This document shows positions 7,294 to 14,494 of a DNA stretch of 64,000 nt, in pieces (the first letter of the stretch is position 1; each line of letters begins with the position of its first letter). The stretch spans positions 1-64,000 of IMG/VR virus record IMGVR_UViG_3300036770_003943; one strand, given 5' to 3'. The stretch is from a virus. Under the pieces are notes generated by a model. The model had not been told where the DNA came from and searched no databases. It worked only from the letters and a program-made list of their open reading frames with translations. The position numbers were made by a program, and so were the translations under genes.

Positions 7294-7452
7294 CTATCGC
7301 ATCGTCTGGTCAAATACTGCATCACCTGTCGAACCTAATTCCGGCCCATCATAATCAGTCTGTATCGCCATTGACCCAATCAACTGTCCATATTGCTGCT
7401 TCTTCAGTTTTTGCCAGCAATCTTTTATGAACTCATTGATTTTCTGCCACAT
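7294..7452 (-). CDS. Possible 52-residue ORF starting in the tmRNA intervening segment
   Basis: Directly after the tmRNA CCA end lies TAAGGAG, then an ATG at 7452. The frame stays open 52 codons through the intervening segment and into the coding piece, stopping at TAG 7296-7294. The first 30 residues (MWQKINEFIKDCWQKLKKQQ...) would form a basic amphipathic helix. It may be a real peptide read from the precursor RNA, or only a chance frame beside processing signals. No homologue is recognised. Confidence 0.35.
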   Translation of the reverse strand: MWQKINEFIKDCWQKLKKQQYGQLIGSMAIQTDYDGPELGSTGDAVFDQTMR

Positions 7453-7536
7453 ACAAACTCCTTATGGTGGACCGGGCGGGGAACTGCCCCCCGCGTCCAG
7501 TTAATTCTTCTTATTCCTTCATACGATGATAACAAG

Positions 7537-7543
7537 TATTTAT
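7537..7543 (-). promoter_or_regulatory. Late promoter of the tmRNA
   Basis: Minus-strand ATAAATA in the context AAAATAAATAC. Transcription starting six to seven bases downstream (near 7531) would begin just before the first acceptor-piece base that pairs in P2 (7528). Confidence 0.6.
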
Positions 7544-7544
7544 T

Positions 7545-7628
7545 TTATGTAAACATTACTGCTAATACAAACATTAGCACTAGCAATGAGAATATTACAG
7601 TGGTATTTTTATTTTCCGGGTCGACCAT
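7545..7628 (-). CDS. 27-residue single-span membrane peptide
   Basis: The ATG at 7628 lies directly after the stop of the preceding gene, with GGGGGA at a good distance, so it is probably translationally coupled. The sequence has a short polar start (MVDPENKN) and one hydrophobic helix (VIFSLLVLMFVLAVMF). Too short for homology; the ribosome site, coupling and membrane character support it. A role in membrane function or lysis is only a guess. Confidence 0.45.
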   Translation of the reverse strand: MVDPENKNTTVIFSLLVLMFVLAVMFT

Positions 7629-7629
7629 T

Positions 7630-7824
7630 TTATTTCCCCCAATACATGTCGCCTATTATCCAAGGTTTCTCAGATTCAGCAGCACGACTAATTAAATCAG
7701 TAATTTGTTCTGTTTGACTTTTTATTTCAATCTGTTGATTTGACAAAATTTTTCTTTGTCTATCAACATCGACTCTATCTAACGAATCTTCAATAAACTT
7801 TTTTACTTGTTCGTTAGCAGACAT
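7630..7824 (-). CDS. Small helical protein, unknown
   Basis: This 64-residue charged helical protein (VKKFIEDSLDRVDVDRQRK, then a Gln/Ile-rich heptad stretch) has an aromatic end (PWIIGDMYWGK). It lies between a glycine-zipper envelope protein and a membrane peptide, three bases from the former. No family recognised. Confidence 0.5.
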   Translation of the reverse strand: MSANEQVKKFIEDSLDRVDVDRQRKILSNQQIEIKSQTEQITDLISRAAESEKPWIIGDMYWGK

Positions 7825-7827
7825 GAC

Positions 7828-8223
7828 TCATTGAAATGTTTGCGTAAACCTGCGACCTCGATATTCAAATGTAACTATTTCACCAGCTAAAACTTGAACA
7901 GGCTGTTGACTACAACGTATCTGCATTTCTACTGTGCCACCGTCGTTTTGACTACCCAGTTGTCCGCCAATTACAGCACCAGCTGCTGTGGCAATTTCTC
8001 TGCCATGACCTCCGCCAATTTGATTACCAATGGCAGCACCGACAATGGCGCCGACTACACCACCTCCTGTATTTCGTCTTTCAACTGGGACCTGAGTACA
8101 CTGTTGTTGATAGCTAGTAACATATCTAGGCTGACGTGCCACAACAACAGCAACATCTTGTGTCATTGACTGGGCGTAGACGGTTGGACTAATTAACAAA
8201 AGTGATAGAATAAGTTTTTTCAT
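7828..8223 (-). CDS. Exported glycine-zipper (17 kDa antigen-like) protein
   Basis: This 131-residue protein begins with a signal peptide (MKKLILSLLLISPTVYAQS, predicted cleavage after YAQ or nearby). The middle (about 53-92) is a glycine-zipper double helix (GGGVVGAIVGAAIGNQIGGG, then ATAAGAVIGGQLG), as in the 17 kDa surface antigen/SlyB family of outer-membrane-associated proteins. No lipobox cysteine is evident at the cleavage site. It should sit in the host envelope and might alter outer-membrane stability or superinfection. Host origin is likely. Confidence 0.75.
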   Translation of the reverse strand: MKKLILSLLLISPTVYAQSMTQDVAVVVARQPRYVTSYQQQCTQVPVERRNTGGGVVGAIVGAAIGNQIGGGHGREIATAAGAVIGGQLGSQNDGGTVEMQIRCSQQPVQVLAGEIVTFEYRGRRFTQTFQ

Positions 8224-8229
8224 TTTATG

Positions 8230-8442
8230 TTATAGAATAGTTGCAATGTCTTGCTCAATGGTCATTTTACCTTCGCAGGCTACGTTCCATTTAACTACCC
8301 CATCTTCTATAGTTTTTTCACCGTACATCGGTACAAAAATTTTAAAATCTTTTACCAAATGTTCTACACCATTTTCAAAAATTCTCCACACATAATCACT
8401 TGAACCATGGTGAGTATTATACCTAATATGATACTTTTTCAT
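8230..8442 (-). CDS. Small conserved-type phage protein, unknown
   Basis: This 70-residue protein overlaps the upstream exported gene by ATGA. It reads MKKYHIRYNTHHGSSDYVWRI..., has no signal peptide and looks like a small alpha/beta fold (WRIFENGVEHLVKDFKI, then VVKWNVACEGKM). Similar short proteins occur in T4-like marine phages; function unknown. Confidence 0.5.
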   Translation of the reverse strand: MKKYHIRYNTHHGSSDYVWRIFENGVEHLVKDFKIFVPMYGEKTIEDGVVKWNVACEGKMTIEQDIATIL

Positions 8443-8768
8443 TGTGCCTCTGCTCGAATTAAAACTTCTTGTGCTGCTCCGTTTACTAACATAATTACTT
8501 TCTTATATGTTATTCCATCAATAACAACATATTGTGGATTTTGAACTATTTGTGGTTGCTGAACAATTACAGGATCCGGACGAGTTGCCGCATAGACCAC
8601 TGTGCCACCTATTAAGGCGGGAACGATCCAGCTATGATTATGATGCCAGTGATGGGCAGGCGGAGCCCAATGTCTGTGCTGTCTGTGTCCATGATGTGGT
8701 CCTGCTAGTGTTTGACCGGCATATGTTATGCCTAGAGCTGCTACTAAACCTATAACAAAATGTTTCAT
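8439..8768 (-). CDS. Exported histidine-rich protein
   Basis: This 109-residue protein has a signal peptide (MKHFVIGLVAALGITYAGQT, cleavage probably after the TLA at 20-22). A His-rich segment follows (about 24-47: GPHHGHRQHRHW, HHWHHNHSW), then a hydrophobic stretch (IVPALIGGTVVYAA) and a C-terminal beta unit (QYVVIDGITYKKVIMLVNG). The His cluster could bind zinc, nickel or copper in the periplasm. An AGGAG site precedes the ATG. It overlaps the next gene, so it is phage-expressed. Confidence 0.6.
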   Translation of the reverse strand: MKHFVIGLVAALGITYAGQTLAGPHHGHRQHRHWAPPAHHWHHNHSWIVPALIGGTVVYAATRPDPVIVQQPQIVQNPQYVVIDGITYKKVIMLVNGAAQEVLIRAEAQ

Positions 8769-8816
8769 AATAGTTCTCCTATATACTATTTAATGCTTTG
8801 AGCAAAATTTGGTTGA

Positions 8817-9665
8817 CTATGTCCAAAGACTTTCCCGAATTTTGATCAAACGACACATCATTTCGGTATCTTCGTCTTGTTGTTCTTGCTCAATCTTTTG
8901 ACATAGATCCAAAATTCTCATAGTTTCCTTACGCTCATCCTCGGTCTCGCTTTCGCTGCCTAAAAATGCCAAATCACTTAACCCTTGTTCTCTGGCTTTT
9001 TCTCTACTCAAATCACAGCGAGCACTCCAACCACTGGCATCGTGTGGGTCTGGACGGTTGGGATAGACTTCTTTCCACCAAGTGTATAGTTCAAGAATTT
9101 CCCGTGCTGCTATGGCTTGATGAGTGGGTTCTTCCCGTTCGCCCTCTTCAATAAAGTCTTTATTGGTCAAAGTCATTGCCCATTTAAGATGATCTACACC
9201 GGCTTCTGGACTACGCCAAGTACGCCAACGGAACCATCCTGTGGAATACCAAGGACTCTTATATTTCTCACGAGCCTCCTTGTCCCAGGCTATGTGACTC
9301 CAAGCAGACTCAACTTCAACAAAATCAACGAGCTCATTGAAAAGACAAGGCAGAAAACGATTACCAACATCACGCCACTGCCCCCGTGGAATATCTCTTG
9401 GGTGTGCAGTAAGAGCGTGAGTGCGAGTGATCCAACGATTATTAATATAATACTTAAGGTCATAAACACGATCAATAGGCCACCATAAAAAACTCTGTAC
9501 GTAGTCAAGACCTTCTTCAGTGATCCAATATCTAATGGGATACTTTTCCTTGGAGGCCTTATGCCATGTGGCCCAACCCAGACTGGTCTCGGCAGTGGGC
9601 TTGTCTGATCCACGTAGCCAATCAGCAAACCTGCTACAACTCCAGTAATGTTTTCTAGTGGCCAT
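8817..9665 (-). CDS. Tryptophan-rich protein, unknown
   Basis: This 282-residue cytosolic protein has about twenty tryptophans (FLWWPIDRVYDLKYYINNRW, STGWFRWRTWRSPEAG). A central segment, HLKWAMTLTN..., precedes a C-terminal charged helical region. The type occurs among T4-like phages of aquatic bacteria as a conserved unknown. The ATG overlaps the upstream stop region at 9665. No catalytic motif identified. Confidence 0.5.
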   Translation of the reverse strand: MATRKHYWSCSRFADWLRGSDKPTAETSLGWATWHKASKEKYPIRYWITEEGLDYVQSFLWWPIDRVYDLKYYINNRWITRTHALTAHPRDIPRGQWRDVGNRFLPCLFNELVDFVEVESAWSHIAWDKEAREKYKSPWYSTGWFRWRTWRSPEAGVDHLKWAMTLTNKDFIEEGEREEPTHQAIAAREILELYTWWKEVYPNRPDPHDASGWSARCDLSREKAREQGLSDLAFLGSESETEDERKETMRILDLCQKIEQEQQDEDTEMMCRLIKIRESLWT

Positions 9666-9964
9666 TAAATGTTTCCTTTTTTCAATCTTTGGATAAATCT
9701 CGCCTGTACCAACAATTCAGCCGATTCGGGATCTCGCAATATTTCATGCCATTCTTTCGCTATAATAAGCAATTTTTCCAAGTCCTCTTCGGGAATTTGA
9801 GCTTCGATAATGTTTATGTCGTCATGAATCATATTATTTGTCTTGTCAATATCGATGATTGGATCTAAAAAAACATTTAATGTCATTATTCTTGGACGTT
9901 TTGTTATACTACTAACATTGATATTATAGTAGTTAGCAATACTAGTCAAGGACTTATTTTTCAT
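9665..9964 (-). CDS. Unknown helical protein
   Basis: The protein is 99 residues from the ATG at 9964, inside the end of the upstream gene; an alternative start lies 24 bases earlier. The N-terminal part (SLTSIANYYNINVSSITKRP) resembles a helix-turn-helix; the C-terminus is an acidic helix (IPEEDLEKLLIIAKEWHEI). No family recognised. Confidence 0.45.
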   Translation of the reverse strand: MKNKSLTSIANYYNINVSSITKRPRIMTLNVFLDPIIDIDKTNNMIHDDINIIEAQIPEEDLEKLLIIAKEWHEILRDPESAELLVQARFIQRLKKGNI

Positions 9965-10391
9965 TGTTAATAACACCTTCCAATGCATTGTTTATTTGAC
10001 TGAGGCAAATATTCGACTGTGTATAACCATCGACTAAAGCCTGCTTGTAACTTTCAGTAGGTAAGGAATACTGACTATCTCGAGTCATCTTATAGACCAT
10101 AGCGATAATATTTTCATATGGTTTGCCATTCAATGGCTTGACTACTACTTCTTTCTTTATGTAGTAAAAGGGAAAACCTTCAAATTGATCTAAACTAAAC
10201 TCGCAGTCCTTTGATAAACTCCAAAGTACTCCCCACATACCTTTAGATAAATCATGTTCAATATCCGCATGATTTCTAAATACCAATTTATAATTTTCTA
10301 AATAAGCAGGTCCGATACAATCGGCTGCTGGACACCTTATTTTCATATGACTTTTATTGGTATTATATCCATAGGCAAAGTAGTATCTCAT
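9954..10391 (-). CDS. Gamma-glutamylcyclotransferase-fold (AIG2-like) protein
   Basis: The protein is 145 residues from the ATG at 10391, which overlaps the upstream stop as ATGA. The start MRYYFAYGYNTN is the GGCT substrate loop (usually YFAYGSN). GMWGVLWSLSKDCEFSLDQFEGFPFYY matches the GVxW and LDxxEG-YxR region, including the catalytic-type acidic residue in DQFEG. Family members cleave gamma-glutamyl peptides to 5-oxoproline; the AIG2-like set is broader. In a phage it may affect glutathione or peptide turnover. Confidence 0.7.
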   Translation of the reverse strand: MRYYFAYGYNTNKSHMKIRCPAADCIGPAYLENYKLVFRNHADIEHDLSKGMWGVLWSLSKDCEFSLDQFEGFPFYYIKKEVVVKPLNGKPYENIIAMVYKMTRDSQYSLPTESYKQALVDGYTQSNICLSQINNALEGVINNEK

Positions 10392-10711
10392 ACTGTAACT
10401 TTTATTATATTCTTTACTGTAAAACTGCGCCATCCAGCGGCCTCTAAATCATACACTGCTATTGTAGTTGTGCTTTCTTTACGCTTAACTTCGGTTTGAG
10501 ATTCAGTTATCGCAGGAATCAGCCGTGTGCTTCGCGTACATCGCATGGTTCTTTCTGTGCCATCTTTTTTAAAAAAGACCACGGTAATTTCCTGATTACT
10601 TAATAAACCCAGTAACCATTCACGCAGCTTGGCCCAGTCATATTCGGTCCAGTCTTTGCTGTCATCGAAATTAAACTGTGCTTGATTTTGCTCTTGATTT
10701 AACATAGTCAT
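10388..10711 (-). CDS. DUF2693-like SH3-barrel protein
   Basis: This 107-residue protein has a polar N-terminus (1-25) and then VVFFKKDGTERTMRCTRSTRLIP and VYDLEAAGWRSFTVKNI. Together these match the DUF2693/SH3 beta-barrel family found in many T4-like phages, where a conserved RTMRCT strand precedes a WR(S/T)F end. Function unknown; early expression is suggested by the sigma70-type promoter upstream. Confidence 0.6.
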   Translation of the reverse strand: MTMLNQEQNQAQFNFDDSKDWTEYDWAKLREWLLGLLSNQEITVVFFKKDGTERTMRCTRSTRLIPAITESQTEVKRKESTTTIAVYDLEAAGWRSFTVKNIIKVTV

Positions 10712-10757
10712 AGATCCATTAATTGTTAACTGCTAGTCTTTTTTCTAAATTTGGTTA

Positions 10758-10775
10758 ATACACTAGTAAGTGTAT
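10758..10775. repeat. Inverted repeat in the leader of the DUF2693-like gene
   Basis: ATACACT-AGTA-AGTGTAT, a perfect seven-pair hairpin downstream of the promoter and 47 bases before the ATG. Possible regulatory hairpin. Confidence 0.35.
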
Positions 10776-10790
10776 AAACTCCTTAATATG

Positions 10791-10819
10791 AGTATACGAT
10801 ATAATCTTTACGTTGTCAA
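10791..10819 (-). promoter_or_regulatory. Sigma70-type promoter for the 10.7-8.8 kb gene run
   Basis: Minus strand: TTGACA (10819-10814), 17-base spacer, TATACT (10796-10791), the same consensus as the 40-41.5 kb early promoters. Confidence 0.75.
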
Positions 10820-10835
10820 GCCCTGAATAACCAAT

Positions 10836-11216
10836 CTAGTAAATTTCTTCGTAACTGGCTATTACACTGACATTAGTAACTGTACTGGCACCAGTTACTG
10901 CTAGGTTTATACTTTGGCCTTCTTCCAAATATAAGGTATTAACTTTGGTTATGATATCTCGACGATCCCACCAAACTATCGGTGATGCTGGTGTAGTTGC
11001 TTGCCAATTATCTAATACATAATTTACACTATTTTGGTTAATTCTAAAACTAAACACATAGGCAATATTGTTAGTCCAAATACTCAGATGATTTATTTTA
11101 ATTAATTTACCGCTATTAGCAGCATTGGTTAGTAAAGTGGTAGACAGTGCGGTGATATTAAAGGTAGCTGTTTTACCAATAATTCTTATTGCTGCTATTA
11201 TATTAGGTGCGGCCAT
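10836..11216 (-). CDS. Small virion-type protein
   Basis: This 126-residue beta-rich protein (NIIAAIRIIGKTATFNIT, IAYVFSFRIN, LYLEEGQSINLAVTG, SVIASYEEIY) looks like a compact jelly-roll-type structural unit. It follows the 758-residue virion protein with only eight bases between. Head-decoration or tail-accessory role likely by position; not proven. Confidence 0.5.
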   Translation of the reverse strand: MAAPNIIAAIRIIGKTATFNITALSTTLLTNAANSGKLIKINHLSIWTNNIAYVFSFRINQNSVNYVLDNWQATTPASPIVWWDRRDIITKVNTLYLEEGQSINLAVTGASTVTNVSVIASYEEIY

Positions 11217-11224
11217 GTTAATAC

Positions 11225-13501
11225 TTATCCAAAGACCATTGAAATTCCCACGGCTCTTGCCTGAGCACTAGCATTTGCTGAATTAGCTAGGTTTAATTGT
11301 GGCTCATCTGCCGGAGGGCTAACTGGACCAAGACTATCATGATACTCTATCAGAGTTTGAATTTTAGTATTATTTTTTCCTTTAATATGAAGGTAAAGTT
11401 TATAATTAACTGGATTGGTTGTAATATAAGTTCTAGTAGTATCTGTTAAACTGGTGCTTACCTTATTACTATATATAAATTCGTTTACTGGTAGACTTGA
11501 TACATTTGCTTCGCGATTAGTACTAAGATTAAGTTCAATGATATTACTAGATATTTCTGCAGTTAATTCTTCTACTCCAGTTAACTTGCTGTTAATTGGA
11601 CTGCTATCGTTTTCTGGATTTGATATAGTAAGAAGATAGTCGTAGTTATCTGTTAACGGTAATTTAGTGTCGTTTATGATTTCTATATTAGGATCAAATT
11701 TGATAGCTGCTAAAATTTCTGTTGGAGCAGCAGATGGGCTATTGCTGTTAGCAAGGTAGCAGATAATCTGATTTATGTCGTAGCCACTGTCATCATTTAT
11801 ATATTGTTTTAGGAAAAAATACTTACCAACCCCAACTTGTTGTACATATTTTATAATACGATTTCCTTCAATCACCAGTCCTTCATCATCAAAAGTTTCT
11901 TCATCGTTTTGAATAGTATATCCATTATTATACTCTAACACAGTGTTTGATGTAGTATAGCTAGCAGTTTCACTGACCACGGTGGTTGTAATACGATACC
12001 GTCTTCTCTTATAGGCATAATCATAATTTACAGTAGCTCCTAATGGATCAGTGTTAGTAGCATTGACCAAATTTAGCCATGCTTTACGATAAGCCTGACT
12101 AAGATCATAGGTTCTATCAGCCAATGGTATAACAGTTGGACTAGTGCTGTCAACTACTATGGTACCTGATTGACTGCCTCCTTGTTGTCGCCAATATAGT
12201 GTATTTGGAGTGGTAGGGTTTTGTATATTCACTGCCCAATCTATTTCACCAGTGGAAAATTCTGTAGTAGTGTCTGCGGTAATTACATCTAAGCCTAATC
12301 CATATTCAGGATCTTTTGTATATCTTATACCACTAGTCCAAACTAGGGTATGGCTGGCATCACTGTAAAATTTAATTATGGTAGAGGATAATTCTAGACC
12401 AATTCTATAATGCTTGCCTCTGGCTATGTTCACATCTGATACCACGGTTCCTTGATTATTTTTTATCTTAATAGAGCCAGATTCTTCGTAAAACAAATAG
12501 TCATACTGTTCATAGCCAGCGGTGGGATTAGTAGTTGGTGTAGCAATATTAAGATCGGTATTAACTGTATCCCACCCCATGTAGTTTGGATCTCCTGTTA
12601 TAGTTTTTTTCTCAAAGCCAATTACATTACCGCAATAGTCTAAGATTTCTACAACTTGAAACCGAACATTATCAGCAAATAATGGATCTGTTCTATTCAA
12701 GACAAAATCCACATCTCCAGGAATCATCATTGTGGTTGGATTCTTATATTCGATACCATTTTTATCTTTTACCACAATATCATCGCTGGCACTTTTAGTT
12801 CTTCTTATGGCATTTACAGTATTTCTTTTTTCATTAATACCCAATGGATCAGTAAGATTTTTACCTAAACGTTTTAATTCACTGTTAAGTCTGCGCTTCT
12901 GTCCTTTAAGGTTAGCTTCAAATGCTGTCATTGTGCCGGATAAATTGACAGGATCATTTTTGAATTGCTGTATAGCATTTTTTAATGATTTTAAATCACC
13001 AGTTACATTACTCCAATCTATTCTTAATCCAGTTGGGCCGCCGCCGAGACATACCTTAGGATTGCTGGTTTGTGCCAAAGCATTCATTATATTGTTTGCT
13101 TGGCCAAATAAGTTTTGATTAAGTTGTCCAAGTACATCAGGAATTTTAGGAGCCGCAACTGGGCTAGGACAGAGGCCACCTAGACTGAATACATTACTAA
13201 TTTGTCCTAAGGTAGCATTAACTTGTCCCAGTATTCTATCATAGCCACTTAGACTTTTGAAGTTATTAAGGGATGACTTGAGTTGAACCAAGGCAGCACT
13301 TAGAGTTGACAGTGCGCTAACACCGCTTAAGTCTTTGATCAAATCGTCTATAGCTAATTGTACACAAACTAATTTTCCTTTCCATAAATCTTTAAGACGC
13401 CCAGCCAGCAACATACAAATAAGATCTTTTTCATTCCTTGGTAAGTTGGCTGGAAATGTTACCTTTAGTGCGCCTGTGTTTAATGGAGGAATTGTGGCCA
13501 T
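11225..13501 (-). CDS. Large virion structural protein
   Basis: This 758-residue protein has a helical N-terminal third (1-240, amphipathic helices with ALSTLSAALVQLKSSLNNFK). A long beta-rich remainder carries Asn/Thr/Ser-rich stretches, including GKHYRIGLELSSTIIKFY, a concanavalin-like strand pattern, and ends SAQARAVGISMVFG. Its size, composition and place between PAAR and small structural genes fit a tail or baseplate-associated fibre protein. No enzymatic motif was seen. Confidence 0.6.
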   Translation of the reverse strand: MATIPPLNTGALKVTFPANLPRNEKDLICMLLAGRLKDLWKGKLVCVQLAIDDLIKDLSGVSALSTLSAALVQLKSSLNNFKSLSGYDRILGQVNATLGQISNVFSLGGLCPSPVAAPKIPDVLGQLNQNLFGQANNIMNALAQTSNPKVCLGGGPTGLRIDWSNVTGDLKSLKNAIQQFKNDPVNLSGTMTAFEANLKGQKRRLNSELKRLGKNLTDPLGINEKRNTVNAIRRTKSASDDIVVKDKNGIEYKNPTTMMIPGDVDFVLNRTDPLFADNVRFQVVEILDYCGNVIGFEKKTITGDPNYMGWDTVNTDLNIATPTTNPTAGYEQYDYLFYEESGSIKIKNNQGTVVSDVNIARGKHYRIGLELSSTIIKFYSDASHTLVWTSGIRYTKDPEYGLGLDVITADTTTEFSTGEIDWAVNIQNPTTPNTLYWRQQGGSQSGTIVVDSTSPTVIPLADRTYDLSQAYRKAWLNLVNATNTDPLGATVNYDYAYKRRRYRITTTVVSETASYTTSNTVLEYNNGYTIQNDEETFDDEGLVIEGNRIIKYVQQVGVGKYFFLKQYINDDSGYDINQIICYLANSNSPSAAPTEILAAIKFDPNIEIINDTKLPLTDNYDYLLTISNPENDSSPINSKLTGVEELTAEISSNIIELNLSTNREANVSSLPVNEFIYSNKVSTSLTDTTRTYITTNPVNYKLYLHIKGKNNTKIQTLIEYHDSLGPVSPPADEPQLNLANSANASAQARAVGISMVFG

Positions 13502-13503
13502 GT

Positions 13504-13776
13504 TTAGTTAACAAATACGTTTGGACTATAAGGTTTGTGTCGCTCATGGCCACAAGTATCTTTATCACCTACACGATTAATACCTTTATTTTCAATGTAA
13601 ACATTTTTACTACCATTTTCAGTGAAAGCAATAACGTGCGCTTTTTTCCCATGAGGCGCTACGTTACTACCGTCAACACTAACTAGTAGATTATTCGCAT
13701 ATACACTGTTTTGCAGTACCTTTGTGATTTCTGCGTCAGCATCATTTCGATCAGAGTATCTGTGAACCTGCGGCAT
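13504..13776 (-). CDS. PAAR-repeat tail spike tip
   Basis: This 90-residue protein has the PAAR pattern: HGKKAHVIAFTENGSKNVYIENKGINRVGDKDTCGHERH. PAAR proteins form a metal-bound cone at the end of the gp5/VgrG spike and start membrane piercing. The HGKKAH histidines and the C-G-H end are likely metal ligands. Equivalent to T4 gp5.4. It overlaps the LSm-like gene by 26 bases. Confidence 0.75.
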   Translation of the reverse strand: MPQVHRYSDRNDADAEITKVLQNSVYANNLLVSVDGSNVAPHGKKAHVIAFTENGSKNVYIENKGINRVGDKDTCGHERHKPYSPNVFVN

Positions 13777-14077
13777 GTAATATACTGGATTTTCTAACCG
13801 GCGAAATTCCAGTGGTGCTTTCTATATAGGCATCTTCTACCTTGTCATTGGTAGCTGCTATACAAATAATATTGGTTGTTTTAAACAAATATTCAGCATC
13901 TGGATCTGCGGTCATCATAAAAGGCACCATCGCGAGCCCATCCCTACTGGCAGCAAGAATAACTGGTTTACTCATGGTAATTCCTTCTGAATCTTGAAGA
14001 ATTACACGACCAACCACTTCATCTCCACTGGTTAACTTAAGACTTAGTGTTTTTCCTACATTATTTTCTTTTAACAT
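13751..14077 (-). CDS. LSm-like small beta-barrel protein
   Basis: This 108-residue protein reads GKTLSLKLTSGDEVVGRVILQDSEGITMSKPVILA and TTNIICIAATNDKVEDAYIE. The order resembles an Sm1 motif (strands with S/TGxxxxGxL) followed by a late strand like Sm2. Such phage proteins could bind RNA or act in tail assembly. The start follows an ATAAATA late box by five bases with no ribosome site. The fold call is an inference. Confidence 0.45.
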   Translation of the reverse strand: MLKENNVGKTLSLKLTSGDEVVGRVILQDSEGITMSKPVILAASRDGLAMVPFMMTADPDAEYLFKTTNIICIAATNDKVEDAYIESTTGISPVRKSSILHAAGSQIL

Positions 14078-14082
14078 ATTAG

Positions 14083-14089
14083 TATTTAT
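14083..14089 (-). promoter_or_regulatory. Late promoter directly before the LSm-like gene
   Basis: Minus-strand ATAAATA, then CTAAT, then the ATG (14077). No Shine-Dalgarno site fits between, suggesting a leaderless late mRNA. Confidence 0.5.
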
Positions 14090-14325
14090 TGTGTTTTAAG
14101 CCACGCAACTAGATCAGTATAACCACCAACGGCCTGATCATTGATAAAGATTTGAGGAACTGTGCGTGGGGCAACTCCTAAACGAGTCGTTAATTGTTCT
14201 AACAACTGTTCTCTTGTATCGATATTAATGTAATGCTCTGTATATTCCCATCCTTTGCTGTCAAACAATTTCTTTGCTTGGACACAATAAGGGCAATTAT
14301 CTTTTGTGTAAATCTCCACTTTCAT
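14086..14325 (-). CDS. Glutaredoxin
   Basis: This 79-residue glutaredoxin has the active site CPYC (Cys11-Cys14). It keeps the cis-proline TVPQIF (about 56-61) and the glutathione-binding GGYTDL motif (about 67-72). It should reduce the disulfide that NrdA forms in each turnover. It lies just downstream of nrdA and nrdB in the same direction, supporting this role. T4 has the similar NrdC. Length is typical. Confidence 0.9.
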   Translation of the reverse strand: MKVEIYTKDNCPYCVQAKKLFDSKGWEYTEHYINIDTREQLLEQLTTRLGVAPRTVPQIFINDQAVGGYTDLVAWLKTQ

Positions 14326-14494
14326 TTTCTTTATCCATTTCCTTTGCTATCTTTTCGCATTGATCTTTGAGACTGCACCTCCGTGTGCTGACCCTAACAG
14401 TGGCTACTTGATCCATACAAGACCCTGCTACTCCCATACCCGCTAGCGGACACCAATCATCTTCCTGGGGGATTGTAAGTTTGTTCGTATTCAT
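14297..14494 (-). CDS. Small four-cysteine protein, unknown
   Basis: The protein is 65 residues from the ATG at 14494. It contains DWCPLAGMGVAGSC and RRCSLKDQC, four cysteines that could bind a metal, then a charged helical end. It overlaps glutaredoxin at its 3' end and the PGDYG-like gene at its 5' end. No family recognised. Confidence 0.45.
   Translation of the reverse strand: MNTNKLTIPQEDDWCPLAGMGVAGSCMDQVATVRVSTRRCSLKDQCEKIAKEMDKENESGDLHKR

Larger units (their letters stand above)
7177..7531 (-). ncRNA. ssrA: Circularly permuted (two-piece) tmRNA
   Basis: tmRNA rescues stalled ribosomes and tags the nascent protein for proteolysis. On the minus strand the acceptor piece comes first: GGACGCGGGG T-arm region, then CCGGTCC-ACCA ending at 7465. 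After an intervening segment (7464-7348) the coding piece starts GGGCCGG at 7347. The two acceptor strands pair over seven positions with G3-U70, the alanine identity pair. Conserved GGTTCGACAGG follows, then AATAGACGCAAATGACGA before the tag. CAGACGATG (7308-7300) can pair with CATCGTATG (7528-7520) as helix P2, with one mismatch. The order matches two-piece tmRNAs of alpha- and some betaproteobacteria. The T-loop is not canonical TTCRANY. Outer ends are inferred from the promoter and terminator. Confidence 0.9.

Noticed and set aside
7183-7531. Ordinary one-piece tmRNA or a tRNA gene
   Set aside because: The CCA end lies upstream of the tag frame on the transcribed strand, so the order is permuted. 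No anticodon arm exists near the acceptor sequence.
7393-7695. Plus-strand 100-codon open frame across the tmRNA acceptor piece
   Set aside because: It lies antisense to the tmRNA and a small coupled gene, has no ribosome site and no recognisable domain.
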